Source: Siphlonurus alternatus | Lineage: Eukaryota > Arthropoda > Insecta > Ephemeroptera > Siphlonuridae | Reading direction: 5' to 3' | NCBI GenBank assembly: GCA_949825025.1 | Contig: OX463788.1 | Span: forward strand, 34,087,078-34,151,077 | Length of the DNA stretch: 64,000 nucleotides | Shown here: piece by piece, positions 23,002 through 35,475 of the stretch | Position numbering within the stretch: the stretch's first letter is position 1 | Layout: every line of letters begins with the position of its first letter | The notes under the pieces: model-generated | The model's input: the letters and a program-made list of their open reading frames with translations, nothing else | Databases searched by the model: none | What the model was told of the DNA's origin: nothing | Made by a program: the position numbers and the translations under genes

Positions 23002-23755
23002 CAGGGTGTCCCAAAGATCTTTAGATTTTTCAAACCCTAATAGCAACCGTTTGGTATTTTTTAATGTTCACTTTATATATACATCAATTTAAAGCTCTGA
23101 ATTCAACATTTTCAAATATGTGAACAGAAAAAAAATCTAAAAGGTGAAGTTTCTTCAATACCCATTAGAAGGCAAAATGGGAGCTTTTTGCACTTTTTCG
23201 TGCATCGTTTTTTGGACGAGTTGTTCCCAGGCATATGGATCGACGTGGGGTTCCACAACATGGGTCCCCAGGTTCCCTGACTTCACTCCCTCAGAATTTT
23301 TTCTTCGGGTCTATGCGAAGGACAACGTATTCAAAATTCCAGTGTGAGACTCGTTGGAGCTAAAGCAAGGCATCACCGCCAGGATCCAGTCCACCATGCC
23401 CGCCATGCTGCGCAATGTGTGGCGTGAGTTCGAGGAGGGACTGGATGTTTGATGAGCCACCAACGGAGCCCATTTAGAGAGGCCTTGTTGCATTTGCATC
23501 GAAAAAAGATCAAAAGGCATAAGAATTGATGCAACCAATTTTTAGGGACAGGAGCAGTCGTGATTCGAAAAAAGTGACTATTTTGCTTTCTAACGGTTAG
23601 AAAAGAAAAATTACATTTAAAAAAAAAAAATCTGTCCACATTTTTGAAAATGTTAAATTCAGAGCTTTAATTTGATGTATATGAAGTGAACATTAAAAAC
23701 TAATTAACGGTTGCTATTTGGGTTTGAAAAATCTAAAGATCTTTGGGACACCCTG
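23002..23755 (+). pseudogene. mariner-like transposon with a dead, internally deleted transposase
   Basis: A TA dinucleotide flanks both sides (23000-23001 and 23756-23757). Inverted repeats start CAGGGTGTCCCAAAGATCTT and extend about 130 bases (GGTTTGAAAAATCTAAAGAT near the right end). The plus-strand interior reads like the C-terminal third of an ITm/mariner transposase. Around 23275-23345 it gives FPDFTPSEFFLRVYAKDNVF, aligned in my memory with the FPDLTPLDFFLWGY region that carries the last catalytic Asp of the DDD triad; here that position looks changed to Glu or Ser. It is followed by LELKQGITARIQST and MLRNVWREFEEGLDV, then two stops. The N-terminal DNA-binding region and the first two catalytic Asp are missing. 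It cannot transpose by itself. Confidence 0.8.
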
Positions 23756-25062
23756 TATATCAGCTGTAAAAAAATTATTTAAATTAACTAACATATCAAC
23801 ATTAATATAAAAAGTGTGACAAAATCGTATTTTTCAGTATGACTTGAATAAAACAGAAAGAAATATTTTAATAAAAAAAATAATATACACGCTAATGCTA
23901 AATTTGTATTTTTTTTTTTTTACTTAATTAAAAAAGTGATGTAATTAAAAATTGAAATATTATTAAATTCACAATATTTTATTGTTTTAATTATTTATTA
24001 TAAATTATTACTATAATACGGCACAATTTCCAATTATTATTTTTCACTTTGCTTGAATTGCTTGTGCGCATTGAATTCGGGCTTTGGTGACAACATATAT
24101 AAATATAGAAAAGGAAGGAATAAATAAGGAAATAAATAGAACAACAAGTAAATTAAGTTTCTTCAGGAGGGGTACACATGCTACGTTAAGTGTTCACGGC
24201 ACCTATAGCACCGGGGGACCAAAAACAATAAAAAATATTGCACTTTTAGACCTATACCAATCGAATCAAAATTAAAAAATTACACTAAAAAAATTAACTT
24301 AATTTTTTTTAAAGTTAAAAAAATAATATAGGGATGATTTTGAAAATTTTTATTTTAAAAAAAATCTAAAAAAAATGCAATAAACACTTATAATTAACAT
24401 GCATAAAATGTATCGTATCAAAATATATTACACATTAATTTTAATTCGATATGAATGATATATGATAAATTAATGCATAATGTATATATATTGGCCTAAC
24501 GTTACTAACTTCCTTTTAAATGAGCAAAGCCCGAAATATTTGTTAATTTCGGACTTTGCTCAAATCGCTAGGGGCACACTTAGGTTTAAGAACCTAAAAT
24601 CGTTTAAAAACCTTCAAAATCTTTCTGCAAAACTCTGAGACAATTTATAATTGCCGCACAATCAAAGTAAGCATAGCATAATTATACAAAAATCGTTTGT
24701 TTGCGGCACAATTTTGAGTATGTGTTGGTATAATAAAATTAAAGACGCAATTTGAGATCTTGATACGCTATTAACTATAAATAATATACTTTGAATATTA
24801 CATAATATATATTTGTTGTGAAAAATGGCGTTAACTTCCTTCTTTAATACGACGCGCGTGACGTCAGACAAACGACAGAAAAACAGACTTTATAAATAAA
24901 GTCAACTTCCCCTCCCGCGTCGGTCACCCGCCCCTCTCCACTTACAAGGGGGTATTTCGTCCGGGAGTATTTCGTCCGGGGATATTTCGTCCGGGGGTAT
25001 TTCGTCCGGTCCGGGCGGGGATATTTGGTCCGGGGGTATTTCGTCCGGGGGTATTTGGTCCG

Positions 25063-25310
25063 CTTACCCCTTGCATCGGCAGGTAAGTTATTCCACTGAG
25101 TGGTGCAACGGTATACAAAGCCGTTTTGGTAAAGTGACGTCCGTACTTTGGGAGGGATAAGTCTTGCCACACCAGATTTTCCACGAATTTCACGACCACT
25201 CACAACACTATCCGTTATGGTAAGATCATTCATACCATTACGGCACTTGTATCTTAATATCTTGAGGATCTTTAAGTTTCCTGCTGGTCTATGGTATGTA
25301 ATGTTTTAGC
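25063..25310 (-). pseudogene. LINE ORF2 C-terminus, part 2 (split by the foldback)
   Basis: The minus-strand frame reads ILKILRYKCRNGMNDLTITD, then RGKSGVARLIPPKVRTSLYQ, then NGFVYRCTTQWNNLPADARG. The RT..LY/R..F...TTQWNNLP pattern is the typical end of jockey/CR1-type LINE ORF2 proteins (WNSLP). The frame then runs into the minisatellite end of the 21195-25062 element. The missing final residues and 3' UTR are found on the far side at 20866-21194. Nothing of the RT palm is present. Confidence 0.65.
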
Positions 25311-26019
25311 TCAGAAATGCTCATACAACATTCACAAACTTGTAACCACCCTGTGTAGCCAATAAAGCAAAGTGTGTACAATAGACGACCACCAAGATCA
25401 AAAGAAAATAATAATATATCTGCGATATAGAGATTATTGTCAACTTAAAGATAGCTTTATCATAAAACACCTATTGTTTGTTTTGCATCTAGTGCATGGT
25501 CTCGTATTTTATAACGTTGTTCCCTTAAGTGGCTGCCTGCTAGAATCCTAACACCAATTCAAAATGGAATGAATAATCAAAATAACTTTGTTCTAAAACA
25601 TCTCATTATTGGCTCGGAACACTGCCGTACATTCTACAGCGCAATGAAATACAAACTTAGGTACGAGAAAATATTCAAGTTAGTATACCAACGACGCAGA
25701 ACTTATATTATATTTGCTTGGTGTCGCATGTTATAATGGCATTGCCTCACCGCTTCAGCATTACGTCAGCTTAGGGTCGTCCTGTCTCTCATTGTCTGTA
25801 TGTTATCTACCTTGAAAGTATGCTAGGTCATGGATGGAATTAGAAACAATTGACTGACCTTATCTCGAATATCTCCAATTTCATTAATTATTTCAACGTG
25901 TAATTCAAATATGTTCTTGAACACAAAGATTTTGAAATCTCAGCCACCATTTATATTTTAAATCCAGCCATGCATCCAGGATTTTATCCTCGATTATACA
26001 TCATTGCGATCCTTTTGTT
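25311..26019. other. Intronic DNA without recognised genes
   Basis: No coding similarity or repeat structure recognised. The right side of the LINE fragment may extend a little into this stretch. Confidence 0.4.
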
Positions 26020-26402
26020 TTAAAGGAGGGGAACCGCTTCAGCTTTTATATTTTTATCGTTTTATAAATAGTGTCAAACTTACTTGTGCACCAAAAAAAT
26101 AGTCACCACCCTCAGCCTTTCACCAGTTTAGTAGTTGACATTCAAAAAGCGCCCCAAAGAAAAATGGGGCTTTGGACGTCAAGCGCCATGATAGTTCAAG
26201 CGCAACCAATCGTTGATTTTGACGTCATAAAAGCCTCAATTTTCTTTGGCGCGCTTTTTGAATGTCAACTTCTAAACTGGTAGAAGGCAGAGGGTGGTGT
26301 CTATTTTTTTTTTTTTTTTTTTTTTTTGGTGCGCACAAGTAAGTTTGACATTATTTATAAAACGTTAAAAATATAAAAGCTGGAGCGGTTTCCCTGCTTT
26401 AA
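26020..26402. mobile_element. TTAA-flanked palindromic MITE
   Basis: TTAA lies at 26020-26023 and 26399-26402. The ends AGGAGGGGAACCGC and GCGGTTTCCCTGCT are complementary with few mismatches, and the arms extend about 170 bases through GTCAAACTTACTTGTGC and CAGTTTAGTAGTTGACATTC. A poly-T run (about 26306-26328) in the right arm is paired with a shorter A-run on the left. The TTAA target suggests a piggyBac- or Kolobok-type MITE. Confidence 0.75.
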
Positions 26403-26499
26403 GGGCTTCCTTATCCGTCAAGAGTGTATCACAGTTAATATAATTATGTGTATTAATACTACAGACGGATACACATTACAGCTGCAGTGAAAATGTGGC

Positions 26500-26879
26500 T
26501 TAAAGGGACATGGGACAATGCAATCATGTATGTTTAAAAAGTTTCTGTAAGATATTTTAATGCGAGAAATGAGTAAATTTCCGTTTTCAGAACATCCCCC
26601 AAATTTATAAAAATTAATTAAATATAAAGAGCCGCAGGTCAATTGCACAGGCAACATCGCACTGAGTACGGTTGGGCGGGAGGAAGGGGGAGTGAGTTAC
26701 ATGGAGAAGAAGCAGCCAGTGTTGCCAAGCGATGAACGTGACGTCACGTTCCTCCGGTCGCGCTATTTATAGGGCGCTTACCCTGGGGCACTCGCCACCG
26801 TGCGGCATGTATTCATACTCAGTTGAGGGGTAACGTTTGATTAAAAAATACTTATTTTTAGGGTCCCCTGTCCCTTTAA
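26500..26879. mobile_element. TTAA-flanked MITE with a CRE-like palindrome
   Basis: TTAA lies at 26500-26503 and 26876-26879, with ends AGGGACATGGGAC and GTCCCCTGTCCCT (complementary, few mismatches). The element is about 380 bases. The interior carries an 18-base perfect palindrome GAACGTGACGTCACGTTC (26734-26751) centred on TGACGTCA. No coding capacity. It lies only 97 bases from the TTAA element at 26020-26402 but has different ends. Confidence 0.75.
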
Positions 26880-29327
26880 GTTATATATTTTAAGCATGTA
26901 AATGAAGCCATTTATTTAATACAATACATAATTACATTATAATTTAACTGAATATAGTTCTAAATTTTCCATTGGTGAATGTTATTTTACATATATCCTT
27001 ATGTGATGACTGCATGTGGCAATCTCATGCAATTGGCGATAATTTTGTTCTTATGTAGATGCATGGACACTTGAGATAGACGCACAGTCTTGATCAAAAT
27101 GAGTCGATAATATTATCATAGGTGCAGCACCAATTAATGTCTCAGGTACTCTTTATGAGACATGCTCTCTATGACCTATATGTACAGTACCTACAAATTG
27201 GTTACAATATGTACTGTACATAGATACGCGCACAGCATTAGCTGACTTTCCTATTTTTGATAAATAATACCACACTGTTATGCATAGTTTTTTTAAATGT
27301 ATATAATATATTATTATGCATGTTATACATAATTATATACTGTTTTACTGTTTATGTATATAATATAAATATAGCGATACTGCAATGTACCGGTACAAGG
27401 TACAAATCAAGTGTATACAATATATTCAAGTATATTCATTGTTATATAATTGCGGTGTCACCACTCCCCGCTCTTGTCAATGCATAAAAAAGTACGTCAT
27501 TTGCACTTTGCAGATGCAATTTGCACTGAACGTTTTTGTAAAAAGTCTCAAAAGTTCAAGATTTATATATATAATCCCTCTTGCATGGTACGACCATGGC
27601 AGAATTTTTCTTTGTGGTACATCCTCATGTTGCAGGTCCTGTAAAAGCGTTATGCGTCGTTTGTATTTCACTTGCGTTTCTGTTCTGTGAAAATGTGGTA
27701 TAAAAGTTATTGAGTTTTATTTATCTAACTTGTGTTTGTTCATAAAAATCATTATTATATAATACATGTTTCAAGTTTTAATCTTTTTTATTCCTGAAAT
27801 TTTAAAATTTTTATAGCGTTGGAAAAGATAAGTTCGTTGCAAGTGTGTATTCCGATCTATATAATATTAAAGACTTTAACCCCTTCATTTTTTAAAATGT
27901 AATGTCGTTTTCCGTGCAGGTAACAATGTGATCGGGGCCTTTTTTTAACGAAAGGAGTCGTTGCCTGATTGGTCGATCTTACGTTAATTATGAGAGCGAT
28001 CGCGGTGTACACTACTGTACAGTATGTGGGTGTGAACTTGACTGCGGGCGTGTGACGTGAAGTGTGAACCCGGTTGCCTCACCAGCCTCACCAACGTTGT
28101 ACTGTACGCTGTTGCTAATGCACGTGACACCGCAAGACAGACTTGTTCGATCTAAATTTGCCCGCAACCACAGCCAGGTAGACAACTCCGCATACAGCAG
28201 ACCAGACAGCGAGCCACCGAGACTTGGACATGACAACTTGCGTCACTTTAAAACTTATTAAAAGTATCGGTAACTGTTATACACCAAAAGGATTGTAAAG
28301 TTTGTTGCGGCTACTTTTAAACATGTACCTATATTTTATATAATATACGTATATACATGCATGTATTTAAACACCGATTGCTCGTTAACTAAATTAACTC
28401 ATAAATTATTATAAATATAATATATTTAATTAATTTTATACTTAAATAGATTATTATAAATGTTGCTGTACAGCCTAACTATGATCGAAATAGAAATTTG
28501 AGTTAAATGTTATAAACATTGTTACCATTTGCTGCTGCCTCTTATTTTCATGTCTTTATTGCAGTGTATGTTGTATAATAATGTTTGAATTATTTTGCCT
28601 TGTGTTGTCTTATCATAGACCTATTTACTTCAAAAATATTTTAAGCTTTCCGTCAAGTATTGATTATATAACATGTATAATTATGGTCCATGTGATATCG
28701 TAATAGCTTTTGTTATTGCTTTTCAAAACTGTGAAATTGTGATAAGAAACTAAAAAAATGAATTTTCATAAAATATAAAGTATTTTCGCTGAAATTGATT
28801 TCACTCAGCATCGCCGTATTTTGTCGTATTTTGTATTTATTGCCGGTATTACTTTTGTTCTATACAAACTATATAGGAACAACAGATTCTTAAGTGAAAG
28901 TTATCGAGTTTGTGTGATTGAATTTGAACTAAATACTCGAATGCTAATTATTAGTAAATTGTTATAAATAGTATTTCAAGCATTGACACATTATACATTA
29001 TGAGAGTATATCAAGGGATGAATGTTTTAATAGCTAACTGACTAATTTGACTTAATGCTGTCAAGCAAAACTAATGCTCGTGAAGAGACTAATGTTTGAA
29101 AGCCAAGTAATTAAAATCATTTGAAAAAAATGCATAAGCTTATAGCAGCAGCTCAAAAAAAAAAGGATAGTTTAGTATAGGATTTGGGCAGCCCACCAAA
29201 TGGCTGGCCACTGTTCCGTCCGTTGCGATCTCGAAATAGCGAAACCGTGAGGCTGAGAACGAACGACGAGCTTTGTTAGCTAGAGAGGCAACCAGCAAGC
29301 CAAGTGCCAAGTTCTCTGGACGTGTAT
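26880..29327. other. Intronic DNA without recognised genes
   Basis: AT-rich. A GC-richer patch at about 28010-28230 and another at about 29190-29330 show no similarity I recognise in six frames. Confidence 0.4.
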
Positions 29328-29412
29328 GTACACTCCACTCGAATAAAAATGTCCGATTCGGCTATGTTAAAATATAGCCGGATCGGACATTTTTATCTGA
29401 ATGAAGTGTACG
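29328..29412. repeat. Compact palindrome
   Basis: AATAAAAATGTCCGATTCGGCTAT (left arm, about 29342-29365, one long word) and its complement ending near 29396 fold around a 7-base loop. Imperfect pairing extends outward to GTACACTCCACTCG on the left and TGAATGAAGTGTAC on the right, giving arms of about 40 bases. It may be a small MITE or a solo foldback. Confidence 0.6.
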
Positions 29413-30698
29413 TATCTGCTGAGCGGGGCGGGTCCTCCACCTCCTTTCCGCGTGACATGTCAAGCCCGACCTGCTGCGGCTGTGCTCACTCGCACACCCA
29501 AACCTCTGGAGCAGCGGACTCGTTAATTTTCTAACAATTTTTGGAAACTTGTAAAACAACGTCAATTAACAACTTTTGTAATTCATTATAATTACTTTCA
29601 ATTGTGTATGTTTCAGATTTTTTCACCTGAGAGGGCAGTAAAAAAATCTTTGTCCTGTTTTGTGACTAGTAAATAATTTTACTACCCAATATTGTAGCAA
29701 AATCATTAAATTAGATTTAAATTATTAAGGATAATTATGTATTATGGATGCGATTAACGAAGGAATTATCCAGACAATTATATATTGAAATAAATATGTA
29801 TAATCATATATATTACTATAATCCGCGATTAGTGACATTGATTTAGGCTGACATTATAGGATAGTTAACAGTGAGAAACCTGGATATCTTCCTGCGTGAA
29901 TCGTGCGCAAATTTTAGAACCTACACCTACGCCTGGTTCTGTAGATGTAGTTCAATATAAAATATTATAATTAATATAAAATGATGGCACCAAAATATTG
30001 TATTTAATGTACAAGATAATTCTCACATATTTATTTCTCATTCATCAATAAATTTAAATGCATTTATTATTCAATTTTAAGTTTTACATTATATATCACA
30101 TTATTCTGAATGAGCTTATTATTGACCTCGCAACTATTGCTCCTTCCTGTACTGGAATATCATTGAAAATATTGCATAAAGTGGTAAAGTTCCGTAATGT
30201 GGAGAAAGGGAAGCTATATGACCATTAAAATGTACGATATACGTAATAGTTTATTTGCCGGAATCACGAACTACTTCTGAGTGCGGTAAAAGTCGTGCAG
30301 TAAATTTGTAGATGACGTTGTAAATAAAGATGGAATCAACATCGTGGAATAAGTCCAATCTTGCATAGCCTGTGCAGTACTTTAATCATATATAAATTTT
30401 GAGCCTGATAGAATTCATGATTGAATGCAAAATTATAGGTGATGTTGCTATGGTATTTTTGTTCTTATTATTTTTGAAACACATGCAGCTTGATTAGTTA
30501 CTGACATTTTCTCTTCAGTAAAAACTAAAAACTGAGCGGGGATTGAAGAGCTTTTTGCGCGGCTGTAATGTAAAACCAGAGATTTTATACTCTTAACTAG
30601 AAGATGCACATCTCGGGACAGCACGATTTTACTCCACTGCATGATGAGTTGGAGCTGCAGCTCCAAGAGACAAGAGATGTACGTTTCCAATAATTTAC
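29413..30698. other. Intronic DNA without recognised genes
   Basis: AT-rich; no repeat or coding similarity recognised. Confidence 0.4.
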
Positions 30699-31029
30699 AA
30701 TGGACAACATACATGAAAAAAATTTATTGCATAAATGAATAGAGGGTACCAAATTATGCTACTCTGAATTCTTTCAGATTTTTTTGAGACCCAGAACTAT
30801 TTTTAAATAATTATTGAAAGTGCGGCCACGCCCCCTGGAGGCGTCAATAGGCGTCCAGTCTCCATCCTTTTTATTAAGGCTGCAGGGGTGCCAACTGAAA
30901 TCACAGGACCTTCAATATTATTTAAAAATAGTTCCGGGTTTCAAAAAAATCTGAAAAAATTCAGAGTAGCATAATTTGGTACCATCTATTCATTTCTGCA
31001 GTAAATTTTTTTCATGTATGTTGTCCATT
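30699..31029. mobile_element. Palindromic MITE, clean single copy of the 4424-5087 family
   Basis: The ends are AATGGACAACATACATGAAA and TTTCATGTATGTTGTCCATT. The terminal inverted repeats of about 110 bases include GGTACCAAATTATGC. The centre contains GCGGCCACGCCCCCTGGAGG and GGCTGCAGGGGTGCC, matching the cluster at 4534-4868 closely. Size is about 331 bp, with no coding capacity. Confidence 0.8.
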
Positions 31030-34000
31030 TTAGGGACGTCGTATCAGCGGCTGCTGCGGGCGCGCCAGACAGGGACGCACGCCATTATTTTTCTCTACTA
31101 TTAAAAAAAAAAGACGTTTTAATTTGATTTGATTTGTTTATTGGATCCAATACAGAAATGCCATATTATGGATACATGATAATATAGTACATCTCCAACA
31201 AAAAAAATATATATTATGTCAATTTTACAAAAACACACTTAATCTAGCCCTAAAACATTATTAAATATGCATGTACATATACACTAAGTTGTATTGTTCA
31301 TTAAAGCATTAACATATTAAATTACACTGTTATCGAATAGTTAAATAATTATATAGTGCTTTAATACAACAGATTTACAAATACCAAGATATTGCAGTTT
31401 TTAATTGTTTATAATTTAAATGAAATACATCAAATGGAGACAAATTCATCCTATTAATAATAACCATTCATAAATATATTATATTTAGTGTAATTGTTTA
31501 GTTTTGAAGCTGATTGTCTTGTAAAAAAAATTATTAATGGTTCTTATGTTTTAAGTGTTTTAACGTTTTAACACAACAATTAAAAGAAATTAGCGGAAAT
31601 TTTGATATAAAAATGTAATTTGTCGTAGAGCGTTTTTAATATTGTTTGCTTTACTACGCATTGAAATGAGTTTTTATGAGCCTCTATAAATATAAATGCG
31701 TTTGATTGTTATACCGTCTCGGGGCCAAAGTGGCACAATACTGTAAGTTACATACAATAGCTCAGCTGCTTACATTGATGTCGTAATGAATCCCAATTAA
31801 TCCGAAGTACAAAACAAAGAAACCATTGAGAATCTGAGGCAACCTTGTATTTATTTTAAAATACATGTTGTATAATGTAACATGCCAACTTATCCCGGCG
31901 ACACGATGTCACATCATTCAGAGTCTCTTTTGGCACAAACCTGACTAAAACCCCTCAAAATGTTTTTCTTTATTTTCTGTAGTTTTTCAAGGGACAGATA
32001 CGCACACAATAGATCGCACTAGTGCATGAGCTAATGGTTGTTGTATAATATTTTATTAACAAACAAATTATAATGAATCGGAAAGTTATTATATTTTTTT
32101 ATATATATTGTTAATTATTATTCATGCGGATCAAAGAAATGTTTTATTTTTTTAATTTGTTTGCATTTTGCAAATTATCAAGTATCATACCATAAAATAC
32201 CTGTGATTATTTTATCCTTGTAAATCTTATAATAGTATATAATAACTAATACACATGCAGTTGTTAGAAGCATAATTATCATTATAAAAAATTGAAACTT
32301 GTTATGTAAGTCGGTCACCTTGACAGTTGATAAAATAACATAAGAAAACTTGCGTTTTATTTTAAATGGTGATATGTATTTTCTCACATGCGAGTAAATG
32401 GACATTTGTGTAATAAATATATAAGAGTATCAACTAGGCCACCAATATGACATAAGTGGTGGCATTGAGAGCTTCATGTGCGTGCTGCTGCTCTAATGCA
32501 TTGTGGTAGGTTGATAGGAGGTCAAACAGGTTTTATTATGTTATCAAATAATTGTCACTTGCATGGAAATGCGTGATCACCAACTACCGGATGGTGGCAA
32601 AGTGTTCCGTGAAATCATATTATGTTAAATAATTAGTATTTTGCTTTATAACTACGTGCTTTTCGTCACATACTTGATCTAAATAACGTGTCGGTAAAAT
32701 TGTTACTTGCGTGCAAAGAACGAAGTTGGCTGTAGTATCATAAAAATTAAGATGCTTAACTGATGCTTAACTTCAGTTCTTCATGACGTTAAGAGTGATG
32801 CTGCATGTTCTTATATCCGGGAATGTATTATAATAATGTGCATTTAAACTGATGTACTGCAAAAACAAGCAAAAAAATTACATAATTATATATAATATGA
32901 TAATTTCTTAAAATAAATTAACTTTTCACTCATAGAAAAACGTAGTACGTCCAGTTAATTACAGCATAACTGTGATTATATCTTTATATTTTTTAATGCC
33001 AAATAATAATTTCCTTCTGTATTATATTATAACTGTTGCAGTTAATAATAGAAAGTTACCTTTGGGCATTAAAGGGCGTCACTCAGCTAGAGGTAATTAT
33101 GTAAAATGAGAATAATAATATAATATCCAATTTAATGTAATATTATATATATAATGTTTTATTTTAACTGTAGCAAATTGAAGGTAACATTTTACAAATT
33201 ATATATAATACAACAACAAAATGTATTTCTCAATACTTACCTTCTCTCAAGCGTCACAAAGAATTGTTCAGAGTTTACATATTATTAATTATTATTTAAT
33301 ATTTATAATATTATTTGGATGAAAAGTAAAACAATAATTAACATATCATGAAAATTTAGTGGAAAATAACTAACTTTTAACTGTGGTCAGTCAATTGTTG
33401 TAAATATTTTGCCGCACTATTATTTTTTTCATATAATTATTATATTATTTACCCTAAGTATTATTTTCGTAAACTTTCAGTCCTGCAATTTATCAATCTG
33501 TACCAATGTCAAATGTGTATGACTTCATAGATAATTGCATGATAATAATAGATAATACTCTTATGAGTTACGCAGACACTTGACAATCATGAAATCCCAA
33601 CTTTCTGAGGTTGTAATGCATGGACTCCTTGTTTAATGGCAATGGCTTAACAAAAGCGTTCTTTTAATTGCATTACTTAATTATTCAGTTAGACACTATT
33701 ATTTTTGGTTAATTCCCCGAGAACTGAATGGTTTGGTTTAAAACTTATGAAACAACACGCAAGGACGTAGTATTATACTTGGTGTGGAGATTGTGGGATA
33801 GTTTCCTACATGACGAAGTATATTATATAGCCACACTACAAACAGAATTATGAAGTTTATTAAATGGTAAATCCCGTCCAAATACTGAATAGTAATCTTG
33901 AAGGTAATTAATAAATTTTAATCGAATAAAAAAGGTTTAACACAATCTTTAATTCTTGATATTAAATTTCATTATATTTTTGTAAATTTAGTGCAGTATA

Positions 34001-35209
34001 AACTAAATTATGTGCTGATAAAAATAATTAAAGGTCACCACAGGGTTTCAATACTATTCTAATTAACATTTTTAACGCTTAACAATTCTCCATAGACTAC
34101 GTATAACACGGTATAACTATAATGATATATATAATATTCATTTTATTTTATTATCTTTTTCATGTGCAATATATAATGATATTATATAACATATTTATGT
34201 ATACAGCTTCAACTATGTAAAACCTGTTTCGGTGTAGTGGTACTGGGTAATGATTTACATGCAGGGAAAATCCGTAACTTTTGTACAAACCTACTATGGA
34301 GATTCCTTTATTAACTTAACCGCACATTTCCTTTTTTTATTATATATTATTGTTAATAATTCCATAATAGTGAAACATATCATTTTTATAACGTATTCAT
34401 TTTAATTTTGAATCAAGATATTTAATTTACAAACCTTGACAAACTGTATATATGCGTTATAACTGCATGTGTATGCCTTATTTCCATATTTGATGTTTCC
34501 AAGCTCATAAGGCTACACTGTTATCAATAATTCAGTTCATCTTATATTATTTGTATTATTAAATCTAGTGATCCTATGACCGTGGTTCGCTTAATTTTTA
34601 GTTCATCCTTTATGATTGAGTTAATTACAAATATACTTAAAAATATTTTAAGATAAATATTCCTTAATTGCAAGTTATATCATACAACATGCAGCCTCAT
34701 GCAAGTGAACTTCGATAATTTGATTACATATATTTTATACTTAACATTGCCAACCTTTTTTTACGGTTTATAATATAATTATAATATATATTATTAGTCC
34801 AGTATAATCCTCGCATACTGTGAAGAGTATATGATGTATGTACGAGTATGAAAGGAATGACGTCTCAACTGAGAATTTGGCTAAGTCTTCAAAGCTGTTG
34901 CTCATTAATTAATAGGGGCAAATATTGGCGGTGAGGCGTTACAACGAAGTCTGGGTGTTCTGTACTCGGCCGGCTGATGGCTACACATCACACACCACGT
35001 GTAGTGAGTGATGCTAGTGAATGACGTACGTGCATGTGCCCACCGATCCTCATGCAGTTACCAAACCTGCATGGCTACTCAGTACAGTACACTAGGTCTC
35101 CCTTCAGTATACTTTATATGAAATTCTGCATGTGAACACCTGACATTGACCTGATGTACAGTATATTGTTGGAATAATAATTATATTTTTAATGTCCACG
35201 GCAGTTTCC
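31030..35209. other. Long AT-rich intronic stretch, nothing recognised
   Basis: About 4.2 kb without a recognised gene, RNA or transposon end. A TTTATTGGATCCAATA word near 31137-31152 resembles one near 400-416. Confidence 0.45.
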
Positions 35210-35475
35210 TGTTAAACGTTTTTACCCAGAGCTTTGGTTATTTCCCAATGTTAAAAAAAAATCCCACAAAACAAAAACAAAATGGAAGTTTCATTTCTCT
35301 ATGTTAAATTAGTCAACTTTAAAAATTCATAACTCAAAAACTAGCTCGAATTTGTACACCTGATATTTTAGCTACTGAAAGGCGATGTAGAGGAGAACAT
35401 TTTAAATTAAAAAATTTTCATCATTTTCATGTGTGGTATTTTTTTTTAACATTGGGCATTTAACATTCCCCTTAA
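35210..35475. repeat. Diverged member of the 58312-58690 foldback family
   Basis: Shares the words TTAGTCAACTTTAAAAATTC, AAACTAGCTCG, ACACCTGATATTTTAGCTAC and GATGTAGAGGAGAA with the element at 58312-58690. The inverted arms are partly retained (CCCAATGTTAAAAAAAA against TTTTTTTTAACATTGGG). The outer ends have decayed. Confidence 0.65.

Larger units (their letters stand above)
21195..25062. mobile_element. 3.9-kb compound foldback element with minisatellite ends
   Basis: Both ends consist of a tandem 15-bp word, GGACGAAATACCCCC with variants (GGACCAAATA, CCGGACCGG), at 21195-21295 and in inverted orientation at 24948-25062. Inside these, long complementary arms continue: GTGGAGAGGGGCGGGTGACC with its partner near 24923-24942, GTCTGACGTCACGCGCGTC with its partner near 24850-24868, and a stretch to about 21600 paired with about 24650. 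An inner set at 22295-22480 pairs with 23870-24045. The left arm carries about 370 extra bases (21600-21975) relative to the right. Copies of a hairpin word (GAGCAAAGCCCGAAAT and its complement) lie at 22070-22300 and 24525-24570. The central loop contains the mariner at 23002-23755. No transposase of its own is seen and target duplications are not clear. Confidence 0.75.

Noticed and set aside
24844..25233. Long minus-strand frames with repeated TKYPR and NTPGR words
   Set aside because: The repeated words are the translated 15-bp minisatellite end of the foldback element fused by chance to a LINE remnant; not a repeat protein.
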